A DNA stretch of 36,883 bases from Trichomonas tenax (taxonomy: Eukaryota > Parabasalia > Trichomonadida > Trichomonadidae): the NCBI GenBank assembly GCA_023091735.1, contig JALKBU010000491.1:1-36883 (forward strand). The letters are read 5' to 3'. Positions 1-9,377 of this stretch are shown here, in pieces (positions within the stretch are counted from its first letter, which is position 1; each line of letters begins with the position of its first letter). The position numbers were made by a program, and so were the translations under genes. The notes beneath the pieces were generated by a model. That model was not told where the DNA came from. It saw nothing but the letters and a program-made list of their open reading frames with translations, and made no database searches.

Positions 1-126
1 GGTTTAATCATTGATCATGCAGGAAGTCACATTCATTCAGTTTACGGAAACACTGCCGACACTGGTTCAGGTACTGATTACATGCCTCCATACATTACTG
101 TTTACACGTGGTATAGGGTTTATTAA
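1..126 (+). CDS. C-terminal end of a protein with phage tail-fibre-like tail (partial)
   Basis: The first 126 bases read as an open frame of 41 codons ending in TAA; the 5' part lies outside the window. The end has an H-I-H/S pattern (HAGSHIHSV), Gly/Ser/Thr-rich spacing and the closing motif MPPYITVYTWYRV. The His-x-His plus 'MPPY..VY.W.R' ending is typical of the C-terminal tip of bacteriophage tail-fibre/tail-collar proteins and of related proteins in bacteria and large DNA viruses. In a eukaryotic genome this suggests lateral acquisition, but only 41 residues are visible, so function cannot be assigned. The stop codon overlaps a TAAA, which fits a trichomonad poly(A) signal and argues for a transcribed nuclear gene rather than contamination. 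Confidence 0.55.
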   Translation, partial: GLIIDHAGSHIHSVYGNTADTGSGTDYMPPYITVYTWYRVY

Positions 127-968
127 AGCAGAATAAATTTCTCTCATAACCACTAAAATTATTTTTCAAATTTCTTACTTCATAAATCCTTTCGCTTTCT
201 TTTCTTAGTTAGTTAGTTAGTTTGTCATAAATTATTTTTTTTCAAAAACTGAATAAATTTTATAAAGTCATTAGTTTCAAAATTAATTTTAACGTTAATT
301 TTGTAAGAAATTCAAAAATTTATTTTTTATATGGGGGACCCTAACTTGTAAAATTAACTCTGTTGAGTAAATATATCATTAATAAATTATTGTTTTTTAT
401 AATTTGCGATTTCAGTAATTACATAAAAAGATGTTCGCATCCCTCGTGGCGAAGTCACGAGGGATGCGAACATCTTATTACTAACTACTAAGAGCCTAAA
501 TAAAATGGTTCATTCGATGCTATCATCAGAATGATTTATGGCTAAAATCAATAAACTAAAAAGCGGTGCTTGGTCTGAATTCTCCACTGGTGTATATAAT
601 ATAATACAGTAATCAGTAGATGATGCTTTTCTTTTTTATATTTATATTCTTTCAAATTTTCTCTATTACTTTAATCATCATTCATCTTCGTTTCTAAATA
701 TAATCTATATATTTTAATAACATACACACAAAGATCAAGACTTCTAAATATTAAATATCATATGAATAATTAAATGGATCAATAGATTGTAGCTAGAAAA
801 TGAAATTTTTCTCCAAAACTTTTAGGTTTGACAAAATATGGGAAATCGATATTTTGCATCAAAAAAGTGAAATACAATATTAGAAAAATGTGCATATACT
901 ATATTTGAAGTAAAAAAGGAAATTTATTTTCCTGCGAAATTCAAGTTTACAAAACAAAAATAAATAAA
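127..968. other. Intergenic region with a perfect hairpin
   Basis: AT-rich noncoding DNA between the partial first gene and the Spt20-like gene. It holds a short TTAG tandem run (about 206-222) and a perfect 21-bp hairpin at 428-476, annotated separately. No coding frame is convincing. Confidence 0.7.
428..476. repeat. Perfect 21-bp inverted repeat (hairpin)
   Basis: Arms at 428-448 and 456-476 are exact reverse complements, separated by the 7-nt loop GCGAAGT. The arms are about half G+C in a strongly AT-rich surrounding, so chance formation is unlikely. No poly-T tail marks it as a simple terminator. Function unknown. Confidence 0.9.
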
Positions 969-1859
969 ATGGAAGGAAAGAGATTTCATTTCTTCCTTTC
1001 TCCAATGAAAGACGACGAAGAATGCCAGAACAACTTCATCGGCGAGACGAGGCAGTACGTTCCCGAAATAGAGAAGAACTTATACGAACAAACTTTGCAT
1101 AACTTGCTTCTCGGCCACCAAATACACAAAACACAAATGCAGCGTTATCTACAACAAGGACACCTCAAAAATCTTGGATTTGTATTGTCAATATTCCAAG
1201 ATCCGCGCTTTGAAATGTTAAATCTTCCTAATATGTTGTACGATGAGTTTAATGTCTCATTCGTCTTCGAGTTCCATCCGAAGGCTTTCACTTTGTCGCT
1301 CACTGATGGCTCTCAAACAAAAACTTTTCAGTATACACCAAAATCTCGCGAATTAATTAGATGCCTCGAAACTGGACGAATATCCCAAGAACTCCTCGAA
1401 TTGTTTAAGACATACGGCAGAATACAATGGGCTGATGGCGCAATTATTGTTAGAATAACGGATTATCGCTTTGATCCACCAAGATCTTACGCATATCCAC
1501 TTACGATTGGTTCTGATATAATTTTGTCTTACGGAGAGAAGGAAATGTCCGAAGAAATGCATTTAGAAGTTCAAAGAAATATATTATTAACGACAAGTCC
1601 AGATTTGGCACTTGATCCATCACCAGATGTCTCGAGGATAAACTCTGTACTTGATGAGAGAATCAAAATGTGGGATACTGGTCCAGATCGTAGAGAAACA
1701 TTTCCAAACGTTTTACAGCTGCCGGCGCAGTCACAGCAGGGTTCAGCACCCAAGAAGCCAATCAATACTATCAAACTCAAGAAGAATACACAACCACTTT
1801 ACTTCCCGCAAGCGATTTACTCTATTTTCTCAAATAGCGCTCCGCCACCACCAAAGTAA
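969..1859 (+). CDS. Spt20-like SAGA complex subunit (probable)
   Basis: 296 aa. The middle of the protein resembles the conserved Spt20 (p38IP/FAM48) region: the stretch YDEFNVSFVFEFHPKAFTLS (about 91-110) is followed by an ELLELFK helix (141-147) and the hallmark DGAIIVRITDYR (156-167), which matches the family pattern YDGCxIVEVxDYR. Spt20 is a structural subunit of the SAGA histone-acetyltransferase coactivator in the nucleus, so this would be a general transcription cofactor. The C-terminus is low-complexity and ends in SAPPPPK. The start is the first ATG in frame, preceded by an A-rich leader with no clear TCA-type initiator. It is convergent with the coiled-coil gene, 102 bp away. Assignment rests on motif memory over a divergent sequence; the protein is shorter than fungal or animal homologues. 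Confidence 0.6.
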   Translation: MEGKRFHFFLSPMKDDEECQNNFIGETRQYVPEIEKNLYEQTLHNLLLGHQIHKTQMQRYLQQGHLKNLGFVLSIFQDPRFEMLNLPNMLYDEFNVSFVFEFHPKAFTLSLTDGSQTKTFQYTPKSRELIRCLETGRISQELLELFKTYGRIQWADGAIIVRITDYRFDPPRSYAYPLTIGSDIILSYGEKEMSEEMHLEVQRNILLTTSPDLALDPSPDVSRINSVLDERIKMWDTGPDRRETFPNVLQLPAQSQQGSAPKKPINTIKLKKNTQPLYFPQAIYSIFSNSAPPPPK

Positions 1860-1961
1860 TGATGTTCATTGTTGTTTAATAAATATAAATTAGCTTTTAT
1901 GTGATATTCTTCATGATTTTGAAAAATATAATTTTTAATACAATACAAAATAACATAAAAA

Positions 1962-3863
1962 TTACTGTGGTCTAATTCTTCTATCTAATTTTGCAGCGAT
2001 AGCATCATAATCTAATCCCATTTCATTCGCTATCGCTCTTAATTCTTCTTCTGATTTTCCTTTGAACTCATCTTTTCCTTTTTGTGCTGCCATATCGTGG
2101 AACTGGAATGATGTTTGCATTCTCTCCCTATCAGCGACTTGCCTCATCTTCTGCTTCTCGCGCTCCATCTTTTGAACTCTCTTTTCTCTCTTCATGCTTA
2201 TTTCTTCTAATTCTCTAAGCGTTGAAAGTCTTCTCTTCTCCATTCTTTCAGCAGCGAGTCTGACATCTTCTGCTTTGAGTTTCTCGATGGCTTGAGCAAC
2301 TTGGATTTGTTTCATTCTTTGTTCATTAACTAAAATCAAGTTCTTTTCAGCCTTTCCTTCATTTTCTTCTAATATCTTTTCCTTCATTAATTGTTTTTCT
2401 TGCACTTTTCTTTCGCGTTCGATTTTAGCTTCTAAAGCCTTCTTTTCGTTTATTTCGCGCTTCTTTTGGAGATAATTGATTCTTTCTTCACGATTTCTAT
2501 TGAACGCTTCTTCTTTCTTCTGCATTTCCATTATTGTTTCATTTCTCTTGCGTTCTATTTCACTTTCTCGAGCTGCTTTAATTTCGGCTGCACGTCTTTC
2601 TTTTTCTTGTTCTTCTTTCAAATTCTTCTCCGCGAGTTCTCTTTGTTTGATTGTTCTCTCTATTTGGAGTTGTTCTGCAACTTCTGTTGCTCTCTGTTCA
2701 TTCTTTGCTAGTTTGGCTTTTGTTGCTTTGATCTTCTTAACTTGGATTCTTTCTGCATTTGCTAATTTTTTATTTGCATCCATTTCATATTCGATTGACT
2801 TCAATTGCCTCATTTCTTCATTTTCGGCCTTCATTTCAGCAATATGTTGTTCCTTCCTTTCCTGAGTCAAGAAATAGTTGTTGATAAACTCATTCCTTTC
2901 TTTTTCACGAGCTTCGAATCGCATCATTCTTTGTTTACGTTTTTCTTCTTCTATCTTTCGTTTTTCTTTGAGTTCTTTCTGTCTCTGTTCTTCTTTTTCT
3001 ATTGCTTTTTGCATATCTATTTCTTTCTGCTTTTGATCGCGTAATTCTGCGATTGCCTGCATCAGTTTTTCTTCAGCAGCATCACGAGCGATCTTTTGCG
3101 CTCCCTTTGCAGCAGCAATCGAAAGATTTGTGTACATTTCACGTGCTTTCATTGTGTCAAATTCAACTTGAGACTGTTGGTAATCTCTCAGCCTTATGAT
3201 GGCCTCTCTTTCCTCTTTTACTGTCTGTATTGCTGAATCTGCGCGTCTATTAAAACTCTCAATTGCAGCATCTAACAAAATGTCGTCTGCTGCATATTGA
3301 ATTAACTCTTCATTTGTTGGATAACAAAGTTCGCTCTGTTGTATACCAAGTCTCTGCATTGCAAGAAGAGATAAATCTTCATTAATCGGTTTTGGATCAC
3401 TTGGATCGAAATCATTGATTGAAACGATAACTTTTGTCTTTGATCGAATTGTTGGAGTCTTTGGTTGAAGAAAAGGTAAAATTGGTAATGAATCATCATT
3501 CGTTATTTCATCAAAGAGTGGAATATCCTCAGGATCCGATGTTTTAGGCTTAAATTTAGCAACAGGCGCTGATTTTGAGTAGTTATTGTAAACTTGCTTA
3601 GCAGGGACTGTTAATTCCGTTAAAAATGATTTTTTCTGCACGCTAGAGTAATTTAGAGAGTGCATTTGCTTTATTTCGCGCTTTCTGCTTGACGTTTTTG
3701 GGTTATTTCCGAAATTTAATCGCTTCATTTGTATTTTAGGAATGCAAAACATGCTGTTGTTTCTACTTTGCGCCCTGTTATAGGTTTTAACGTCGTCGCA
3801 TGGTGGACCGATCGCTGTCTCTGTGTTCTTTCGTACATCGCTGACGTGTTGATATGTGCTCAT
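1962..3863 (-). CDS. Long coiled-coil protein, probable cytoskeletal/mastigont component
   Basis: 633 aa. Residues about 1-150 are a non-helical, basic and Ser/Pro-containing N-terminus. A short conserved-looking block follows (LSLLAMQRLGIQQSELCYPT, about 164-183). From about 205 to 600 the protein is almost continuous charged helix rich in Glu, Lys, Arg and Gln with trichohyalin-like KEREK/EERK repeats, expected to form a long coiled coil. The last 40 residues (EELRAIANEMGLDYDAIAAKL) look like a small folded helix pair. Parabasalids carry many proteins of this type in the axostyle, costa, pelta and basal-body fibres, and similar layouts occur in axoneme-associated proteins of other protists. 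The exact family is not recognised. No signal peptide or membrane segment. Confidence 0.8.
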   Translation of the reverse strand: MSTYQHVSDVRKNTETAIGPPCDDVKTYNRAQSRNNSMFCIPKIQMKRLNFGNNPKTSSRKREIKQMHSLNYSSVQKKSFLTELTVPAKQVYNNYSKSAPVAKFKPKTSDPEDIPLFDEITNDDSLPILPFLQPKTPTIRSKTKVIVSINDFDPSDPKPINEDLSLLAMQRLGIQQSELCYPTNEELIQYAADDILLDAAIESFNRRADSAIQTVKEEREAIIRLRDYQQSQVEFDTMKAREMYTNLSIAAAKGAQKIARDAAEEKLMQAIAELRDQKQKEIDMQKAIEKEEQRQKELKEKRKIEEEKRKQRMMRFEAREKERNEFINNYFLTQERKEQHIAEMKAENEEMRQLKSIEYEMDANKKLANAERIQVKKIKATKAKLAKNEQRATEVAEQLQIERTIKQRELAEKNLKEEQEKERRAAEIKAARESEIERKRNETIMEMQKKEEAFNRNREERINYLQKKREINEKKALEAKIERERKVQEKQLMKEKILEENEGKAEKNLILVNEQRMKQIQVAQAIEKLKAEDVRLAAERMEKRRLSTLRELEEISMKREKRVQKMEREKQKMRQVADRERMQTSFQFHDMAAQKGKDEFKGKSEEELRAIANEMGLDYDAIAAKLDRRIRPQ

Positions 3864-5910
3864 TTATTAATTTTTGAATAAAATTTTAGGACGTTTTTTG
3901 AATTAAGGACTCTATTTTAAATTTATTTCGGATTTAGATACTTTATATAATGAGCAATCTAAATTATAAGTTTGTGTATAATATAAGATTTTACAATTTT
4001 TGACATGTAAAACCATTACTAGGTCAGATATTCTAATTCTATAATTTGGATAAAAATTATGTTGCAACTATTAGTGTATAGTCAAACATTTTAATTAAAA
4101 ACGATTTTATTTTTCCTTGACTTCAAAAAGAGAAAAAATCAATTTTCAGTAAATCGAACTTTTATACTATTTTTGCCGAATCAATGTAATCGAAATCAAG
4201 CTTTAAAACAAGATCTATTTGAGCCATTTTCTATTTGGTAATATAAAGGCTGTGACACTCCCTTTCCCAGATTCAATTTCCTTGTAACTTTAATGGTAGA
4301 GACGAGGGGTAGTGTAGATGCTCATACTAAAATATCTAAGCTCTACTAACTTAAGTTATAGAGATCATAATTTTGGAATTTGAAAATTTACATTTCAAAT
4401 TAATCTAATGGAAAAAGTATATTTTTGACATATTAGTCGAGTGTTCGATTCTCGATGTAATTGTATTTTTTCTTTCTAATCATAACTACATATGTGTTCG
4501 TTAAAAAATCATTCCATTGCAGAATAGTTATATGTAGGATGTAATATATTAAAATGAGTAAGAGTTAATCATCAAATGAAATTTTTCAATTCAATCAAAT
4601 AATATTACATTTAATTTCATGCTTTTACATATGATTTGCATATTGCTGTATCAAGTAATATGTGATTTATCATTTAATTTTATTTTTTAGCTAGTATAAA
4701 CATAATTGAGAATTACGACTATATTTCGCTTTGATTGCTTAACCAACATAATTGCACATTCTCAAAAAATTATAATATATATGGATGCATAAAATATAGT
4801 TTCATAATCAAGATCTTTGTGAAATTGATTTTTTCCCCATTGAATTCATCAGTTTCAAACGAAATTAATTAATTTTGGTTTAAAAGCCAAATTTATTTCA
4901 ACTTGCAACATGCTGCAGTTACTAATTCTGATTTTTAATGATATCATATTTGATTAAATTTGACAAAGACGTTAACTTTTTGACATATCTTTATTGGAAT
5001 TTTTATGGCGATCTTCGATATATCTCAAGGAACATTAATAGCTTTCAGTATAAGTGTTCATCCATGACTGTATAGATTGAAGCAGAATCACTGTTTGATT
5101 ATGTTGAATAAATTATCTTTTCGAATCTAATATTAAAAAGGATATTGATAACGAATACAGTAACCACATACTCGAAAATAAAAAACATTAGGACCAAATA
5201 CCATTTTATTGACTACAGTTTTGAAATTCAAAATGTATCTCGAGAAGTTATGTCAGACAAACCATGGTAATCAAGTATCTTAATCTTTGGGCTAGTGGTT
5301 TTCCTATATTTCAAAGTTATAAAAATAGCAACTGACATTTTTTTACATATGTGATAATTAAATGAAATATTATAACATATATTACATGATATAAAATGCA
5401 TGTTCACTTCAAAGTTTGGGCAAAGTTCGATTTTTTGTGTAAATTAAATATATTTTCAACAAAAATGAGATCCACGCCTAACTAAATGTATAATAATATT
5501 TAGCTCTATGTTGCTGTTGACTCTATCATTGTGTTAAAATATTAATATAATCCAATTCAATGATAAGAAGCATTTTATTAACCCAAGAAGGATTTTTTAA
5601 AATAAGGTTAAGAGTGTCACGGTCTTTTTGGTGAGGAATAAACTACTTTGGTAATATATAGAGCCATCTTAACAATAAGAATATATGTTCTTGTTTCGGT
5701 GTTTACTATTCTTTAATTGGAAAAACGAGCTGATTTTTGTTGGAAATTCATAGTTGGCAAGACAAAAAATGCCTTGTAAAGTAAAACTGGCAAATTTTTA
5801 ATTTACATTTTTTAATTTCGATTGATTTTTCCAGCTCCAGAATACATTGAAATGAAAAATTCTCAAAATATTTGGCACTTTTTCTTCCAAAAAATACATA
5901 AATTCCTACC
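3864..5910. other. 2-kb noncoding region with an ancient duplicated fragment
   Basis: Very AT-rich, with stops in all frames. It contains one exact copy of the motif TGACATGTAAA (4001-4011) and a block at 4702-5039 that is similar to 28386-28551 (annotated separately). No tRNA or rRNA was recognised. The 3' end supplies the leader of the bromodomain gene, including GCACTTTTTC at about 5876. Confidence 0.7.
4702..5039 (+). repeat. Diverged duplicate of 28386-28551 (beta-helix gene remnant)
   Basis: 4702-4731 closely matches 28386-28415, and 4911-5039 closely matches 28417-28551. About 180 bases present here between the two blocks (4732-4910) are missing from the other copy. The second block can be read in the same frame as the beta-helix pseudogene there (FDISQGTLI), but here a stop is reached a few codons later. 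It is a remnant of a multicopy gene family or repeat. Confidence 0.75.
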
Positions 5911-6615
5911 ATGCTTCCTTTCCCTGCTGAACATGCGATCAAAATCATGAATAAACTGTCAGAAAAACAGACATCGGTTCTATTTTCTCGTCCAGTTGAT
6001 CCCCAAGAGGACGATTGCCCGGACTATTTCAAAATAATCAAGAAGCCAATGGATTTGGGAACGATTAGACAGAAAATAGACTTAGGACAGTACAAAACTG
6101 TCCATGAATGGCGCTCAGATATCGAACTTATCTGGTCAAATTCATTAAAATATAACTCTAAGTTGCCATATATGGTTGCAATCACAAAGGATCTTCGCGA
6201 AAGCTTCAGAGAATTATCAAACGAGTTGAGTGATTTCCCAGAAACCGATTGGTACACTAGATTGAAAAGACTAGAAAACGAACTACACGAGTTATTGCAA
6301 AATCCACCAGAGAAATACAAAGCTAGAGAAAGGCATACAAAGAAATTGCCGCCACTTACCGAAGAACAGAAGTCTAAACGAAAAGTGAAACCACCAACAC
6401 AAGAAGAAATACAGAGACTCACACGCGATATACACAACATAAACAACGAAGAACACCTACGTCAATTAATACAGATTATAGTTGACAACGAAAACGCTTA
6501 TAGTGATAAAAAAGATTTGCTTGAAGTGAACATGAACAACATTCACCCTCAGACATTCTACGATCTCAGAGTCAAAGTTGACGCTTTCCTCGAAAATTGT
6601 AAATATATGTGTTAA
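5911..6615 (+). CDS. BET-type protein: single bromodomain plus NET domain
   Basis: 234 aa. Bromodomain at about 5-105: the ZA-loop motif PDYFKIIKKPMDLGTI (38-53) and the BC-loop SNSLKYN, whose Asn (about 82) is the conserved acetyl-lysine contact. A short helix (about 112-130) and a basic linker with KKLPPLTEEQ follow. Residues about 164-230 match the extra-terminal (NET) fold: PPTQEEIQRLTRDI, then HLRQLIQII and an acidic segment ending in the LRVKVDAFLEN helix. Bromodomain plus NET defines BET proteins, which read acetylated histones and recruit transcription machinery. This one has one bromodomain, like plant GTE factors, not two as in animals and yeast. It lies 4 kb from the Spt20-like gene, with no sign that the two are co-transcribed. 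Confidence 0.9.
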   Translation: MLPFPAEHAIKIMNKLSEKQTSVLFSRPVDPQEDDCPDYFKIIKKPMDLGTIRQKIDLGQYKTVHEWRSDIELIWSNSLKYNSKLPYMVAITKDLRESFRELSNELSDFPETDWYTRLKRLENELHELLQNPPEKYKARERHTKKLPPLTEEQKSKRKVKPPTQEEIQRLTRDIHNINNEEHLRQLIQIIVDNENAYSDKKDLLEVNMNNIHPQTFYDLRVKVDAFLENCKYMC

Positions 6616-6898
6616 TAATGCGTTTTCGTCTCATTGTTATTGAATGCTGACTATACAGCAACATTTTATAGATAATAAAGGTTGATATTATTACAGAAAA
6701 CTCCAATATTCAAATCCAAATAATATAACATTGAAATTGACCGATTATCTTTGAAAATTATTATATCCATGAGAAAGTATAATTTATAAAGAATTATTTT
6801 AGAGTTGTTATTAAAAACATAAAATTATGGAATAAATGTAAGTATGTTAAGGGTATATTTTAGGAGTTTATAGTTTTGATGTCTAGGAGTCTTTGAGG

Positions 6899-6906
6899 TC
6901 ATTTTT
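6899..6906 (+). promoter_or_regulatory. Initiator element (TCATTTTT)
   Basis: TCATTTTT matches the trichomonad Inr consensus TCA(+1)YW. It lies about 10 nt before the ATG at 6911, which would give a very short 5' UTR, as is usual in Trichomonas. This supports choosing ATG 6911 as the start. Confidence 0.65.
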
Positions 6907-6910
6907 TAAT

Positions 6911-8080
6911 ATGGGTAACAACACATCTGATACATTAACTTTATCGGATGAAATTTGGAATAGAGATATCGAAAACATGTTTACATCAGCGAAAATGACG
7001 GAACCTTTTGATTTCAAGGCGAAATATTTGATTCCTATTTCAATAAAAACAGAAACAATCGAAAAATTTCTTTATACGTTTATATCTGATACAGGAACTA
7101 TAAACTGCCTGTCACAGATTCTTCCTGATATAGAATTTACTCAACAAATCGAATGCAAAAAGATATTGAATAAGTTAAATCTATCAAATTCATCATTTGC
7201 TCTTTCTACACCTGATAATATATTAGTACTTCAATATAACAACACAAATTTCGATGTTACAACAATAGGTATTTCAAATTCACAATTTTTAATTCATTTA
7301 CACGAAAAGAATTTCATATCTATAGCAGAAACAGGTGAAATACGATTCATCAATGATGGAAAAAATCATAATTTAGTTGGAAAACTTGAACTTCATGATA
7401 AAATTTTATTCGCAACTTTATTAACTTGCGATCAACAAATTTTACTTATTGCAACAGAAAATACATCATATATTGTACCGCTAAATTACCCATCTGTCAA
7501 AGAAATTTCAACTTTTTCAAATGCAACAAAAATTATTTGCGATGAAAGAGAAGTTTATTTCACGAAAGCTAATGCAAACGGTTTATTTAAGTGCATATTG
7601 AAACCTGACTCCACTTTCTCAGATCCTGAAAACATTTCTCAACAAAATGCTCAAATAATCGATTTTGTGTTATTAACGAAGAAAGCTGTTCTTGTATTAT
7701 ATCAATCATGTGTTGTATCATATATTGGTGGAGCACTTGGAAAACAGATTTCATTCCCACCTGCGTTTTCACCAAAATCAATCTTTTTATTAGCAAAAGT
7801 TGGTTTCTTTGTCGTGATTTGCCAAGAAGGTCATATTATATTATGCAAACATCCAGATGGAACAGCCCCAGCTGATAAAAATGAAAAGAAATTTATTGAA
7901 TTATCCTGGCTTCACAAATGCGAAATTAACCTCATCACAAGCATGCAGGAGTCATCCTTCATGACTTATGATGTGAATGAAACTGTTATATTATGGGAAA
8001 ATCTTCCAAATTGGTGGAATGCACCACACTTCTTAGATATGTTCGGAGAAAGAGACAACACTGTCCAAAAGTCGCATTAG
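6911..8080 (+). CDS. Probable beta-propeller (WD40-like) protein, function unknown
   Basis: 389 aa. The start is the ATG right after the TCATTTTT initiator; the frame is open a few codons further upstream but with no ATG. The protein is built of short beta-strand-like segments with recurring patterns such as FISIAETGEIRFINDG, ILLIATENTSYIVPL, FFVVICQEGHIILCKHPDG and SFMTYDVNETVILWENL, spaced roughly 40-50 residues apart. This is what a seven-bladed propeller looks like; canonical WD dipeptides are scarce. An N-terminal stretch of about 100 residues precedes the propeller-like part. Trichomonads have many divergent WD40 proteins used as scaffolds in trafficking and signalling; I cannot place this one. 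No membrane segment or signal peptide. Confidence 0.6.
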   Translation: MGNNTSDTLTLSDEIWNRDIENMFTSAKMTEPFDFKAKYLIPISIKTETIEKFLYTFISDTGTINCLSQILPDIEFTQQIECKKILNKLNLSNSSFALSTPDNILVLQYNNTNFDVTTIGISNSQFLIHLHEKNFISIAETGEIRFINDGKNHNLVGKLELHDKILFATLLTCDQQILLIATENTSYIVPLNYPSVKEISTFSNATKIICDEREVYFTKANANGLFKCILKPDSTFSDPENISQQNAQIIDFVLLTKKAVLVLYQSCVVSYIGGALGKQISFPPAFSPKSIFLLAKVGFFVVICQEGHIILCKHPDGTAPADKNEKKFIELSWLHKCEINLITSMQESSFMTYDVNETVILWENLPNWWNAPHFLDMFGERDNTVQKSH

Positions 8081-8275
8081 TCACTATATTCTATTTCTAT
8101 TTTTTGTCATATAAAATCTTCATTTTAAAAAATTGTTATTTCATTCTCAGCCTTCATGCACATGCTTATATTGTCATAGAAAGTCATATATTTTATTTAA
8201 ATAAACGATATCATAAAAACATGAAATTTGTATTAAATCTCGTTTAGTTTGAATAACTATATATAAAAATGGAAG

Positions 8276-8554
8276 TTAAACCTTCTCAAAGATCTGAACT
8301 TCCTTTCCTTGGTTTGCAACTTTGTGCCAAACTTTGATGTGATAAAGTCCATCATTTGTCTTGATTTGAGCATCAAAGATGAATCCAGCAACAATCTGTT
8401 GTGTAGCACTCTCAATTCTCTGGTATTCTAAATTTGTGCCATTCTTTTGGTTGTGTTCAGTGATGATTTCTCTAAAAAGATTCTCTGTCTCTGGCTCAAT
8501 GCGTGCTGGGTGTGCACCGCCACACATGTTGCGTCTTGGTTGTTGTCTAATCAT
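8276..8554 (-). CDS. Stefin-type cystatin (cysteine-protease inhibitor)
   Basis: 92 aa from the chosen start. Features of intracellular type-1 cystatins (stefins) are in order: an N-terminal MCGGAHPA (stefins begin MxCGG/MMCGA), a long helix (PETENLFREIITEHNQKNG), the papain-wedge motif QIVAG (QVVAG in most members) and the strands YHIKVWHKV. No signal peptide and no disulphide-forming Cys pairs, so it probably acts in the cytosol against papain-family proteases, which trichomonads make in large numbers. The start (MIRQQPRRN...) is chosen because TCACTTCATTTTTC lies directly in front; the frame is open further upstream to 8644, but that would add a 30-residue hydrophobic piece unlike the family. 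MCGG itself, nine residues in, is a second possible start. Confidence 0.85.
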   Translation of the reverse strand: MIRQQPRRNMCGGAHPARIEPETENLFREIITEHNQKNGTNLEYQRIESATQQIVAGFIFDAQIKTNDGLYHIKVWHKVANQGKEVQIFEKV

Positions 8555-8568
8555 GAAAAATGAAGTGA
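8555..8568 (-). promoter_or_regulatory. Initiator element (TCACTTCATTTTTC)
   Basis: On the minus strand this sequence abuts the cystatin ATG. It contains two overlapping TCA-Y-W cores and shares TCACTTCATTT exactly with the thiol peroxidase leader at 18709. Confidence 0.65.
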
Positions 8569-9377
8569 AGCAGCTAAGAATTTCACATCGAATTGTGATA
8601 AAATTGACAGATTTGTAAATATCCAGCGAGAAATTATTGATCAAAGTTCTTCATTCTTCAAAACCCTATTGTTTTAAAGGATACTGTACTATTTATCTCC
8701 ACATTGCGTCAGAACCTTGAAATACTTGAAGAACAGTGTTATTTGATCAAGTTTTATGAATTGTAATCCAAAATGTTTATGAAAATATGAAAAAATATTT
8801 ATATTTTTAAATATTTTTCTCCTTTTATATATTAGTACAAACTAAATAGAAATGTCATATTTGTAGTTATATTATAATTTACATAGATATTAAGAATCTT
8901 CGATAATTTTGGAAATATGTTTGATATTTGGTGAAAAATAATATAATTTCGTATACATAATCAATAATATAATACAATTCTATGACATATCAATTATGGA
9001 TCTTATATTTAGTTTGTTATAATGCAAAATATGAAATATTATTTTTGGAGGTAAAGTTATTAAGGTATCTTGAAACAACTGTATTAGAACTGACAACGCA
9101 TGATTGGAGCAAATTGAAATAACTATGATTTGCTTTCATATTAACCAAAATAAAAATTGCATTTCGAAATTTCTTTAATAATATACTGACATTTATTCAA
9201 TATATTAAAATGGTGAAATTCTATAAATGTGTGATAGTATTTATTGAAAGAACAAAAGATATATTGGTGAAACCTTTTTCGTGAAATCGTAAGATTAGCG
9301 AACAAATTGGGGGACGGGAACATAAATATAAAACAAAACATGGAGATTGAAATCGATAATAAATTTTTCATTTCGAT
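8569..9377. other. Intergenic region, nothing recognised
   Basis: AT-rich DNA between the cystatin and kinase genes. Short open frames here have no protein-like character. Confidence 0.65.

Noticed and set aside
2476..2865. Long antisense frame rich in Phe, Ser and Cys inside the coiled-coil gene
   Set aside because: It is the mirror of Glu/Lys/Arg codons on the real strand and has no independent protein features.
4270..4470. tRNA-like words (TGGTAGAG..., GTGTTCGATTC)
   Set aside because: A T-arm-like stem can be drawn, but no matching acceptor stem, D-arm or anticodon arm fits at the right spacing.
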